Assembly: GCF_900176375.1 (NCBI RefSeq)
Contig: NZ_FWYF01000001.1
Coordinates: 1,374,449-1,438,448, forward strand
Length of the DNA stretch: 64,000 bases
Source: Reichenbachiella faecimaris
GTDB lineage: Bacteria; Bacteroidota; Bacteroidia; Cytophagales; Cyclobacteriaceae
Direction of reading: 5' to 3'
The position numbers and the translations under genes are program-made. The notes below the pieces were generated by a model. That model worked only from the letters and a program-made list of their open reading frames with translations, had not been told where the DNA came from and ran no database searches. Shown piece by piece: positions 27,644 through 36,435 of the stretch (its first letter is position 1; every line of letters starts with the position of its first letter).

Positions 27644-30600
27644 ATGACATGTACTTTCCAGAAACATAAATTAATGGGCTTAAAAAAATTACATTTATTC
27701 GTCTGGGCGCTATTTGTGGTAAGTCATCAAGCTGCAGCTCAGCAAGCTTATGATTTGAGGTTTTTATCGGATGATATCAACGATAGGTTACCACACAGCG
27801 ATATCAATACGATAGTTCAGGACAAGTACGGCTTTTTATGGTTTGGCACATACAGTGGACTTTGCCGATATGATGGAAAAAATATTAAGATTCTAAAAAA
27901 TGAGTTTAATACTTCCAACACTCTCTCGAACTCCAGGGTAATGTGCCTTGAACAACTGACAGATGGTAGCATGCTCATTGGTACCGAAGGAGGTGGTTTA
28001 AATCATTATGTTCCAAAGCTGGAAACTATCAAGACTTATCGAAGAGCTGATAATCAATCAGTTAGTAGTGATGTGATCAATTCGATTTATCAAACGAAAA
28101 ATGGATCAATATGGATTGGAACTTCAACCGGTCTGGACCTCATGGTCATAGAAGGAGACTCAGTATACTTTGAGAAAGTTTTCAGTAGCCCTTACGGCGT
28201 ATTTGCAATAACAGAAATGGCTAATGGATCACTGCTATTTTCATCCGGAGCTGAAGTGTTTGAAAAGAAAAAAGATACGAAATTTTACAGCAAACTAATA
28301 AATCTAGTCAGTGGTGTAAACGCTATCCTTTCAATCAATGAACAAATCCTGGTCGGTTCGGAAATTGGGCTACATCTATTAACTGATTCTGGTGTTCAAA
28401 CCATATTGAATTACCCAATCATAGACATATTTCAAGCACATGACTCCACTATCTGGCTTGGAACAAGAGGATACGGACTCGTTGAAATGAGCCATGATTT
28501 ACACATTATCAGAGAGTTCAGAGCAAATAAATCCGATCCAAGAAGTCTCACTCTGGATGAAGTAAGTTGTATATATGAAGATCATTCTGGGGTTTTGTGG
28601 ATCGGAACTTATGGAGGAGGAGTGAATAAGCTGGATTTGCGAGCTAAAAAATTTGAATTGTACACCAACCGGCCATGGGAAGAGAACAGCCTCAGTGGTG
28701 AAAGGGTAATTTCATTTTACGAAGACTCTCAGAATCTGATTTGGATCGGGTTAAGAGGTAATGGAATTAATGTTATGAATCCGAGTGGTGTAATTAAAGA
28801 ATTATCTATTGCAAAAGAAGCCCCTTTTAATGGAGCAAGTGTTTCATCCTTTTATGAGGATCCATTAGGCGGTTTATGGGTTGGTACATGGGGAGGAGGT
28901 ATTGTAGTTCTTACACCCGATAACAAAAGGAAACTGTTGAAAGGTGAAAAGCCAACATTTTTGCCTCTGCTTGAAGATTATAGCTCCGTAGAGAAAATAG
29001 TAGAGGACTATGAGGGGCATGTTTGGCTTAGCAGTACATCTGGTTTGATTCAATATATCCCAGGTGATAATAATTATTATGATGGGAAATTTCACGCCTA
29101 TGGATCTAAGGATGATATACCAATCACTGATGATTTTATTAGAGACATATATGTGGAAAAAGGAGAAAAAGACGGTAAAAAAGTGGTTTGGGCTGGAACT
29201 CGGAATGGCCTAAACCGGATAACACTAGAAAATGAAAAATATGCCATAAAACAGATTCTTTCAGACCCCAACAATCCATCTTCACTTCCAAGTAATTTTA
29301 TTTCCGTTATTATGGAAGACCAACATGGCAATCTTTGGTTTTCAGGGCTGGGTGGAGGTATAGCAAAGTTATTATCGGGAAGTGAAGACCCAGGTGACCT
29401 AAAATTCAAGGTGTATAGCACAAAAGATGGGTTACCAAATAATGAAATCGAGACGATTCTTGAGGACGATCTCGGGAATTTCTGGATGGGTGGATATGGT
29501 CTAACAAGATTTGATCCCAATAATGAAGCAATCGTCGGTTTTGATGTAAATGACGGACTTCAGAGTAATGCTTTTAAAGTATGGTCGGCACTCAAGCTTA
29601 ACAATGGTAAATTGATATTTGGAGGCACAAAAGGGTTCAATGTTTTTGATCCAAGAGAAATAAGAATTAATGAGATACCACCGAAACTTACACTAACAGA
29701 ACTAAAAATAAACAATGAGTCTGCTAATGATCTGAAGCCAATTCAAGGACATAAAATTTTAGATTCAAGTGTTCTGGTTACTCGAAAAATTGAATTACCC
29801 TATGAACTTAACAGTTTCACTATCTCGTTTGGAGCTCTTCATTATACTTCTCCTGAGAATAACCAATTGAAATTCAAATTAACCGGCGTTGACTCAGATT
29901 GGCTCAGTTTTCAAGGGTCAGAAACATCCCGAAATTACTCCAAACTTAAGCCTGGCAACTATACATTCACCTTCACCGGAGCAAACAGCGATAACATCTG
30001 GGCATCAGAAGATTTATCGTTTCAAGTAACTGTACTGAAACCATATTGGGCCACTACTTATGCCTTGATACTGTATTTGATCCTCTTGGTAATTGTTCTC
30101 CTCATTTTTAGAAGGTATTCAATCATTCAAGTAAAAGAGATGGGGCAAATAAAACTTGAAAGAATGCGGCGTGATCAAAAGGAGGAACTCAATAGATTGA
30201 AAATAAACTTCTATACAGAAGTATCGCATGAATTGCGCACACCATTATCCCTCATAAAAGGCCCCGTAACGGATGTTATGGATAGCACATCACTCAATGT
30301 GGCAGATCGAAAAAAGCTTGAGATAGTGCGCAGGAACACAGAGCGAATGGCCCATCTGGTAGATGAAATCATGATATTCACTGAATTCGGAAAAGAAGCT
30401 TCAATTCTTAAAGCCGCCGAAGGAAACATAATTAAATTTGTTAAAGAGATTCAATTATTCTTTAGCGCCGAGGCGGCTGGAAGAAATATAGATTTCAGGT
30501 TCGAATCTGATTACGAGGAACATCTCATTTATTTTGACAGGGATAAATTGGAAAAGGTATTTTTCAACCTTTTGAGCAATGCCTTTAAATTCACTCCACA

Positions 30601-31723
30601 AGGAGGTATGATCGAAATCAAGGCTCAAATCGAATCTAATGGTAAAATTGTCTTTTCAATTTTCAATACTGGGAACCTCATACCTGAAGAAGATGTCGAG
30701 CACATATTCCAACAATTCTATACAACCAAGAGCAAGGATATAAAAGGACACGGAATAGGACTATCTGTTGCGCTGCAAGTGATTAAGCAACACGACGGTG
30801 AAATATGGTTAGAAAACAAGGAGAATGGCGTTTGCTTTTATATAGCGTTAAAACCTGGGAAGGCACACTTCAAGCCCCAAAAGCTAATTAGCAATTTCAC
30901 AAATAGTGAAAATCTACCTCATTATGTAATGAATGACTCTGAAATCGATGATCAGTCAACAAGCAGTGTCAAAAACAAAACTATTTTGATTGTTGAGGAT
31001 AATACCGAGCTTAGAGAATACTTGATCCAACAATTATCAAAGCATTTTCAGGTTCTGGAAGCAGAAAATGGCAAGGTAGGCCTAGAGACAGCAATTAAAC
31101 ATTTACCGGATGTTGTGGTCAGTGATATGATGATGCCAATAATGGACGGTTTGAACATGTGCCGTCAAATCAAATCAAATATACATACCTCTCATATTCC
31201 TGTGATTATTCTTACGGCAAGAACCTCTCTAATGCAGCAAATAGATGGATATGACGTAGGTGCAGACTCATACGTTACCAAGCCATTCAGCACTCAACTC
31301 CTTCTGGCAAGAATAAATAACTTGATATCTTCAAGGGAGAAATTGCAAAATCTATTCAAGAATGATTTAAGCCTTTCTCCAAAAGAGATAACCGTAACAA
31401 CCCTTGATGAAAAAATCTTGACGAACACGATTGAAATCATAGAGAAATTCATGGAGGACAGCGATTTTGGAGTTGAAAAGCTCTGTGAAGAAATAGGAAT
31501 GAGCAGATCACAACTGTACAGAAAGATTAAAGCGCTTACCTCCTACTCTATTAATGACTTCATCAGGTTAATCAGACTTAAAAGGGCCGCACAACTCCTG
31601 GCTCAGGATAATAGCTCAGTGTCAATGATAATGAGGCAAGTAGGGTTTGAAAACCAATCGTACTTTTCGAGGGCCTTCAAAGAACAATTTGGTGTAAGCC
31701 CAAAACAATACGCCTCAAAATAA
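27644..31723 (+). CDS. Hybrid two-component system (HTCS) regulator of the island PUL
   Basis: A 1359-aa protein. An internal ATG at 27674 gives a tighter signal peptide (ends HQAAAQQ) and may be the true start. Residues ~30-690 are a periplasmic two-propeller sensor made of Reg_prop repeats (GFLWFGTYSGLCRYDG, GVLWIGTYGGGVNKLD, NLWFSGLGGG). A Y_Y_Y domain follows (~720-800), then one membrane helix (~805-830). HisKA is SHELRTPLSLIKG with His862. HATPase (LSNAFKFTPQGG, GHGIGLSVA), a receiver (ILIVEDNTELREY, phospho-Asp1161 in VVSDMMMP) and an AraC domain (GMSRSQLYRKIKALT ... NQSYFSRAFKEQFGVSPKQY) complete it. HTCS proteins sense an oligosaccharide in the periplasm and activate the neighbouring PUL. 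It is divergent from the SusC/D operon. Confidence 0.96.
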   Translation: MTCTFQKHKLMGLKKLHLFVWALFVVSHQAAAQQAYDLRFLSDDINDRLPHSDINTIVQDKYGFLWFGTYSGLCRYDGKNIKILKNEFNTSNTLSNSRVMCLEQLTDGSMLIGTEGGGLNHYVPKLETIKTYRRADNQSVSSDVINSIYQTKNGSIWIGTSTGLDLMVIEGDSVYFEKVFSSPYGVFAITEMANGSLLFSSGAEVFEKKKDTKFYSKLINLVSGVNAILSINEQILVGSEIGLHLLTDSGVQTILNYPIIDIFQAHDSTIWLGTRGYGLVEMSHDLHIIREFRANKSDPRSLTLDEVSCIYEDHSGVLWIGTYGGGVNKLDLRAKKFELYTNRPWEENSLSGERVISFYEDSQNLIWIGLRGNGINVMNPSGVIKELSIAKEAPFNGASVSSFYEDPLGGLWVGTWGGGIVVLTPDNKRKLLKGEKPTFLPLLEDYSSVEKIVEDYEGHVWLSSTSGLIQYIPGDNNYYDGKFHAYGSKDDIPITDDFIRDIYVEKGEKDGKKVVWAGTRNGLNRITLENEKYAIKQILSDPNNPSSLPSNFISVIMEDQHGNLWFSGLGGGIAKLLSGSEDPGDLKFKVYSTKDGLPNNEIETILEDDLGNFWMGGYGLTRFDPNNEAIVGFDVNDGLQSNAFKVWSALKLNNGKLIFGGTKGFNVFDPREIRINEIPPKLTLTELKINNESANDLKPIQGHKILDSSVLVTRKIELPYELNSFTISFGALHYTSPENNQLKFKLTGVDSDWLSFQGSETSRNYSKLKPGNYTFTFTGANSDNIWASEDLSFQVTVLKPYWATTYALILYLILLVIVLLIFRRYSIIQVKEMGQIKLERMRRDQKEELNRLKINFYTEVSHELRTPLSLIKGPVTDVMDSTSLNVADRKKLEIVRRNTERMAHLVDEIMIFTEFGKEASILKAAEGNIIKFVKEIQLFFSAEAAGRNIDFRFESDYEEHLIYFDRDKLEKVFFNLLSNAFKFTPQGGMIEIKAQIESNGKIVFSIFNTGNLIPEEDVEHIFQQFYTTKSKDIKGHGIGLSVALQVIKQHDGEIWLENKENGVCFYIALKPGKAHFKPQKLISNFTNSENLPHYVMNDSEIDDQSTSSVKNKTILIVEDNTELREYLIQQLSKHFQVLEAENGKVGLETAIKHLPDVVVSDMMMPIMDGLNMCRQIKSNIHTSHIPVIILTARTSLMQQIDGYDVGADSYVTKPFSTQLLLARINNLISSREKLQNLFKNDLSLSPKEITVTTLDEKILTNTIEIIEKFMEDSDFGVEKLCEEIGMSRSQLYRKIKALTSYSINDFIRLIRLKRAAQLLAQDNSSVSMIMRQVGFENQSYFSRAFKEQFGVSPKQYASK

Positions 31724-31848
31724 AATCACCAACAGAAAATCAATCAGATTAAGTGTTAACTTATACAACTAAACTCTGTCTGTGCTATTTCAACCCTGAC
31801 CAGGGCTGTTTACCAAGTTAAGAAAGTAAATTAAGTATATTCCTTTGT

Positions 31849-32028
31849 CTATATTCCCTTCAGATTAACTCCTTCAATTTCAACTTGAGAAGGAGCACTA
31901 TCATGAGCTCCCATCCAATACTCAGCACATCTTACCCCATTGTTACTCTTGCCAAGAAGATTCAATAAAAATTCTGTCCCTCTACATTCATAAATTTGAA
32001 TGGCTCCTTTGATTTTCCTTATCGGCAT
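31849..32028 (-). pseudogene. manA: Class I mannose-6-phosphate isomerase, N-terminal remnant
   Basis: Fifty-nine codons from ATG at 32028 read MPIRKIKGAIQIYEC ... LLNLLGKSNN ... CAEYWMGAHDSAPSQVEI. This is the start of ManA-type isomerases, where AEYWMGAHPSAPS is diagnostic. Reading stops at 31849. The remaining ~330 residues, including most zinc ligands, are absent. It follows the sugar porter by 42 bp in the same direction, so the two were once an operon for uptake and entry of mannose or fructose. The functional enzyme interconverts mannose-6-P and fructose-6-P. Confidence 0.85.
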
Positions 32029-32070
32029 ACCTGCACTATTTAATCTTTTACTATCAAACTATATTGTGTG

Positions 32071-33399
32071 TTACCGAACCAATTCCTTTTCCAGCTCTTC
32101 CAAAGACTTCCCTTTTGTTTCTGGCATCATAAAATGGGTATATAGCAACTGAAGAATCATAAAACATCCGAAAAAAATAAAGGCCACCCAAGGTTCAAAT
32201 GCATTGATCAAGACCGCTCCAAAAAGCGTGATCAAAGCAGCAAACACCCAGTGGGTACCACTGCCCCAGGCTTGACCATAGGCCCGAACCCGGTTGGGGA
32301 AAATTTCAGAGATAAATATCCATATTACAGATCCCTGCCCTATGGCATGAGAGGCGATAAATGTCAAGATGAATACCAATTTGAATACAGAACTTAATTC
32401 TGCATAAAACCCATAAGCCACCATAAACAAGCTAACTATGTAACCTAATGACCCTATATACATCAATTGTTTTCGTCCGGCCCTATCTATAAGCACCATC
32501 CCTAAGAAGGTGAACGCCAGGTTAACTATTCCAATAGAAATTGAACTCAAAAGTGAATCCGACGAGCCAAATCCAGCTTTTTGTAAAATTTCAGGAGCAT
32601 AATAAAGAATAAAATTGATCCCCGACAGCTGGTTGAAAAAGGCAATCAAAAATGCCAGTATCAATGAACGCTTGTACTTAGGAGCAAAAACTGATGATTG
32701 GTCATTTTTGGTTTTACGATGGTCTTCTTCTATATCCTGTAACATGAGATTGGCCTGCTCTGGTGATCCTGCTAGTTCATAAAGAACTTTGCTTGCGGCA
32801 GTTGAATCATTTTGATAAATGATCAGCCACCTCGGGCTCTTAGGCACCCCAAGTACCATTAAGGTATAAACAAGTGCAGGTACGGCTTCTATCCCCAGCA
32901 TCCATCGCCAATCATTATCGCCTCCTACCCCTTGTAGCAGGTAGTTAGAAATAAACGCTATCAAAATACCAAATACCAAGTTAAATTGGTACAGAATACC
33001 AAGGCGCCCTCTGTTGTTAGCAGATGAAATTTCTGAAATGTAGGTTGGAGCAGCAATGGAGGAAACGCCTACTCCGAGGCCACCGATAAATCTAAAAATC
33101 GAAAACGAGTAGGGGTCGGGGGCCAACCCCGACCCAACGGCTGAAATAAAATATAAAACACCTATCCAGATCAAGGTTGTCTTACGACCAAATTTATCGG
33201 TAGGCATACCGGCCATTAAAGCACCAACAACTGTGCCCCACAATGCCATAGACATAATAAATGTCCCATGAAACCATTCTGAGGTTTGCCATAATTCTTT
33301 TATTGGAAGATTGGCTCCTGAAATTACTACAGTATCAAACCCAAAAAGAAAGCCAGCCAATGAGGCTGTCACGGAAGCAAGGATAAGTTTTTTGTTCAT
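32071..33399 (-). CDS. Sugar porter-family MFS transporter (hexose:H+ symporter-like)
   Basis: A 442-aa protein with about 12 membrane segments and the sugar-porter signatures. DKFGRKTTL is the loop 2-3 motif. The PESPRWL-equivalent reads VPKSPRWLI. QLSGINFILYYAPEI is helix 7. DRAGRKQL is the loop 8-9 motif. PETKGKSLEELE is the C-terminal motif. QLSGIN fits the GLUT/XylE group. It takes up a monosaccharide through the inner membrane, perhaps the fructose or galactose released by the island's enzymes. It lies between the manA relic and the symporter relic, all leftward. Confidence 0.92.
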   Translation of the reverse strand: MNKKLILASVTASLAGFLFGFDTVVISGANLPIKELWQTSEWFHGTFIMSMALWGTVVGALMAGMPTDKFGRKTTLIWIGVLYFISAVGSGLAPDPYSFSIFRFIGGLGVGVSSIAAPTYISEISSANNRGRLGILYQFNLVFGILIAFISNYLLQGVGGDNDWRWMLGIEAVPALVYTLMVLGVPKSPRWLIIYQNDSTAASKVLYELAGSPEQANLMLQDIEEDHRKTKNDQSSVFAPKYKRSLILAFLIAFFNQLSGINFILYYAPEILQKAGFGSSDSLLSSISIGIVNLAFTFLGMVLIDRAGRKQLMYIGSLGYIVSLFMVAYGFYAELSSVFKLVFILTFIASHAIGQGSVIWIFISEIFPNRVRAYGQAWGSGTHWVFAALITLFGAVLINAFEPWVAFIFFGCFMILQLLYTHFMMPETKGKSLEELEKELVR

Positions 33400-33531
33400 T
33401 CGAAAGTGATTAATGTATTAAAAAATAACTCATTCATTCTAAGCATGGACTTAATCTGTTTGTCAAAAAATTTGGTAGTATCAATCAATACTTCATCCTC
33501 GGTTTTATCCGAGACAACAATTTTTACATTC

Positions 33532-34161
33532 CTAGTAAAGAATCCAACCAAAAAGCAAGCAGAATTGATCCAAAGACATAAATATACCTTTAGCCATGTC
33601 TGTTTTTGCATCAGCCAAAGCTCCTCCTTTGTATATATATAGCTCTACGATAAACGTGCAAATTATCATACAAGAGACATACCCTATTTCACCATTTATA
33701 AACCCTACGAACAACTTACCTATTCCAGCAATTTGAAGGATCATGTAAGGAACTAGCAATACAATGGCGACAACACTTATGAAAAGAGCAAGTGTATCAG
33801 ACTTGTAATAACCGGTTAAAGGCTTATTGGATACATAAATTTGTTTTCCTCATTCGACAAATCTGCCAGTTTATAGCCTATAAAAATCAAACTTATCGGT
33901 GTATAAGTATAAACACCTATTCCATGAAATAGAAATGCTCCAATACTATGAGAGTAAAACATGGCCCGAAGTCCAACAAAAGTGAAGGCTCTAAAATATG
34001 TCGTGTAAAAAGTAAGGAATAGTAGAACCCTTTCATTTCCCCTTTTTCCGTATTGTAACGAACTGGACTATTAGTACTTTTATATCCCTCAAAATCCAGA
34101 GCGTCACAACTAAGAACAACCCTTGACCTATGGCAATGCTTACTACATTTTCTTCAATCAT
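33532..34161 (-). pseudogene. Sodium:solute symporter (SSS family) remnant
   Basis: From ATG at 34161 the sequence reads an N-terminal helix, MIEENVVSIAIGQGLFLVV. In shifting frames it continues with IFIGYKLADLSNEENKFMYPISL, then LVPYMILQIAGIGKLFVGF, INGEIGYVSCMIIC and GGALADAKTDMAKGIFM. These are in the right order for the first five or six helices of an SSS transporter. At least two frameshifts interrupt it and the rest of the ~500-residue protein is missing. No functional product is expected. Other decayed sequence extends down to about 33400. Confidence 0.75.
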
Positions 34162-34466
34162 AAATACTATATTTTAAGATCGTTTTGGCTCATACGCATA
34201 TTAACCCATTCTCGTGGAATCTTATTTATACGATTAAAAAAAAATTGCTTTGTTCTTGCTGCCATTCTCAATTATTTTCAAAAAACAATCCAGAAATCTT
34301 CATCGCGATTGAACAAAACACCATATTTAATCTTATTTACATTGTACGTTTGTTGCACCCGAAACCCGTTCTGTACAACTAACTAATTTTCAATCCATAA
34401 AAGAAATGTGTTTGAATCCCGACAAAGTCTCAAACTTAATTTATGCTTTGAATTAATATTAACATG

Positions 34467-34487
34467 TTGTACCCATTTTGTACCCAG
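34467..34487 (+). repeat. Tandem TTGTACCCA repeat, possible integrase arm sites
   Basis: TTGTACCCA occurs at 34467-34475 and again at 34479-34487, 12 bp apart, 60 bp before a tRNA-Arg 3' end copy. Short direct repeats beside a tRNA-end core are typical of attachment sites of tyrosine integrases. No integrase gene is present in the window. Confidence 0.4.
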
Positions 34488-34546
34488 AACCTTCAAGTCA
34501 CTTCAAATATTTGATTATCTGCTAATTAAAATGTGCTGTTTTAATT

Positions 34547-34559
34547 CTGAGCGGATCAC
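34547..34559 (+). repeat. 13-bp copy of the tRNA-Arg 3' end (attachment-site-like)
   Basis: CTGAGCGGATCAC equals the last 12 bases of tRNA-Arg plus the following base (5520-5532) and the fragment end at 5622-5634. It stands alone here, 77 bp before the second tRNA-Pro. Confidence 0.55.
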
Positions 34560-34636
34560 TGCCGAGTTCAAAATTATGAATTCAATGTTTAAAATTATTT
34601 TTGAATTTTGAATATAAAACTTTGAACAGACAAGTT

Positions 34637-34710
34637 CGGGATGTAGCGCAGTCCGGTAGCGCACCTGGTTTGGGACCAGGGGGACCCAGGTTCGAATCCT
34701 GGTATCCCGA
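34637..34710 (+). tRNA. tRNA-Pro (TGG), right copy
   Basis: Same structure as the tRNA at 5671-5744: CGGGATG/TATCCCG acceptor, anticodon TGG. It differs by one base (A34684) outside the paired stems. Both copies look functional. Confidence 0.95.
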
Positions 34711-34717
34711 CTTCTAA

Positions 34718-34744
34718 AAGCTCAGCAATTTGCTGGGCTTTTTT
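34718..34744 (+). terminator. Rho-independent terminator after tRNA-Pro (right copy)
   Basis: AAGCTCAGC / GCTGGGCTT stem, loop AATTT, then a T run, identical to the left copy. Confidence 0.8.
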
Positions 34745-34832
34745 GGTTTTAATGCAGCTACAAAGCATTTTAAAACACTTCTTCTGGTGATCTTTTTCAG
34801 ATAGTTATATTAATAAAAGTTTCCTGCAGACT

Positions 34833-34863
34833 AAAAAAGGAAGCTTTTTGAACTTCCTTTTTT
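34833..34863. terminator. Bidirectional Rho-independent terminator
   Basis: AAAAAAGGAAG / CTTCCTTTTTT with a 9-base loop. It can end the tRNA-Pro transcript on + and the leftward SusC/D operon of the second locus on -. Confidence 0.75.
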
Positions 34864-34962
34864 ATCCGACACCTGTCCCGTCCTAAAATAGTGTTACGGG
34901 TAGAATTTTGTATCCACTTATTTTATTACACTTCTACAATTACCTTTCAGATTGAACATGGA

Positions 34963-36432
34963 TTAAGGATTCTGCTCACAAGCCGGATTATAGCTAATTT
35001 CTCCTTGAGGGATATAAAATATATTCCTTGGATCGTTCCAGGGAATTGTTTGAGTTGTCTCTCCTTCTGCTAAGTGAATTCCCTCATAGCTTCGATCTAA
35101 GTCTCTTTTATTTCTAAACTGATCTATTGCCCTGTGCCCTTCATATGCCAGCTCCAGTCGTCGCTCTTCGAGAACAATATCCAAAACCGAACGTCCTCCT
35201 AGATTTGCTAAGGTGTATAATGCCGTTCCAGTGAGGCCCGCTCTTGCTCTTATTACATTTACATCCGTGAGCGCATCAGTATCATTTCCATTTTTGGCAT
35301 ATGCCTCTGCTCTATTGAGGTAGACTTCTGATAGTCTCAGATACTGGGGTGATGCCAAGTTGACCACTCCCTCCTGCCCAGAAAATTTAGTAATGTATCG
35401 AATTGGGTATCCATTTTTTAAATTTCCATTGATGACAATAAGGTCGTTTCTCACATCTGTTGGATGCTGCTGTATCAAATCAAGAAAAGTCTGAGAGACA
35501 AATACCTCTCCCCACCCTGTACCATTTCCATCATCATAATACATAGACCCAATAGACCCTTGTTTTCCTTTATGATCATCAGGGTTGATATGTTTGATAA
35601 TAAAAATTGACTCTGTAGAGTTTTGGGTATTGGCAAAGTTATCTAAGTACACGCCATTGCCAGCCAAACTAAATCTACTTGAGCTTATCACATTATCTGC
35701 AAATTCTATAGCCTTGTCATTATCTTCCATATACAAATACGCACGACTCAACAATGCCCAAGCAGCCTCTTTTGACGCATATTCAACTCCTCTATGCTTA
35801 CTTTGACCCATTAGATCTACGGCTTTCAATAGATCTCCTACCACCGAATCATAGCACTCTCCTACTGTCGACCTGGATTGCACGGCTGGTGAACTTGCAC
35901 TCTTTTTTAAAACAACACCAAGGTTGTCTCTACCGTGCGAATAGGGCTGGGCAAAGAATCTCAACAGATCAAATGTTACTAATGCTCTCAAGAAGTAATT
36001 TTCCCCAATAATATGATCCGTCTCTCCACTCTCTCCTTCCACCGAATTCTCAATAATGGAATTTGCCCCTAACATCAACTTATAGGCGATATACCAGATA
36101 TATGCAGAATTCTCTTGTGTATTTACATGGTTTCTGGTAAATACTAAATATAGTGGGTCAGATGAAAATTGCGTATACATCACATTATCTCCACTAAATT
36201 CACCCATTTGATACAAATGGCGCACGTATGCGTTGTTAAGATTGGGGCCAGCACCACGAAAGCCCTGCGTCACCTTCAGTAGATCATAGTTTCCGTTGGT
36301 TGCCACATCAATTCCATCATCTATGGACAGAAGCACTTCCGTAGAAAGTTTATCAGTTGGTTCAATCTCCAGTTCGCAAGCCGACTGGAATATTAAGCTT
36401 AAACCAGCTATTATATATACAGTTTTTTTCAT
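34963..36432 (-). CDS. susD: SusD-family glycan-binding lipoprotein (second locus)
   Basis: A 489-aa protein with lipoprotein signal MKKTVYIIAGLSLIFQSAC. Family blocks include NYFLRALVTFDLLRFFAQPYSHG, ASKEAAWALLSRAYLYME, YLRLSEVYLNRAEAYAKNG and the C-terminal DIVLEERRLELAYEGHRAIDQFRNKRDLDR. It is a surface partner of the SusC upstream, whose stop is 3 bp away, so the two are one operon. It shares no obvious close similarity with the SusD at 21317, consistent with a different substrate. Confidence 0.96.
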   Translation of the reverse strand: MKKTVYIIAGLSLIFQSACELEIEPTDKLSTEVLLSIDDGIDVATNGNYDLLKVTQGFRGAGPNLNNAYVRHLYQMGEFSGDNVMYTQFSSDPLYLVFTRNHVNTQENSAYIWYIAYKLMLGANSIIENSVEGESGETDHIIGENYFLRALVTFDLLRFFAQPYSHGRDNLGVVLKKSASSPAVQSRSTVGECYDSVVGDLLKAVDLMGQSKHRGVEYASKEAAWALLSRAYLYMEDNDKAIEFADNVISSSRFSLAGNGVYLDNFANTQNSTESIFIIKHINPDDHKGKQGSIGSMYYDDGNGTGWGEVFVSQTFLDLIQQHPTDVRNDLIVINGNLKNGYPIRYITKFSGQEGVVNLASPQYLRLSEVYLNRAEAYAKNGNDTDALTDVNVIRARAGLTGTALYTLANLGGRSVLDIVLEERRLELAYEGHRAIDQFRNKRDLDRSYEGIHLAEGETTQTIPWNDPRNIFYIPQGEISYNPACEQNP

Positions 36433-36435
36433 TTT

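Larger units (their letters stand above)
34162..34636. other. AT-rich right end of island
   Basis: No intact gene is visible. A leftward broken frame (34170-34330, with segments NRDEDFW and IPREWVNMRMSQNDLK) looks like decayed coding sequence I cannot identify. The attachment-like repeats at 34467-34487 and 34547-34559 lie here. Confidence 0.55.
34636..34752 (+). repeat. 117-bp direct repeat (tRNA-Pro + terminator), right boundary of island
   Basis: Second copy of 5670-5786 with one mismatch, same orientation. Sequence diverges immediately after GGTTTTAA and, on the left, two bases before the tRNA. Confidence 0.9.

Noticed and set aside
34170-34330. Additional leftward pseudogene upstream of the SSS relic
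   Set aside because: Segments such as IPREWVNMRMSQNDLK look protein-like, but the family is not recognisable and the span is short, so it is only mentioned in the region entry.
34123-34611. Rightward open frames of 60-90 codons in the right end of the island
   Set aside because: They are AT-driven, rich in Phe/Leu/Ile with no family pattern, and lie antisense to decayed leftward genes.
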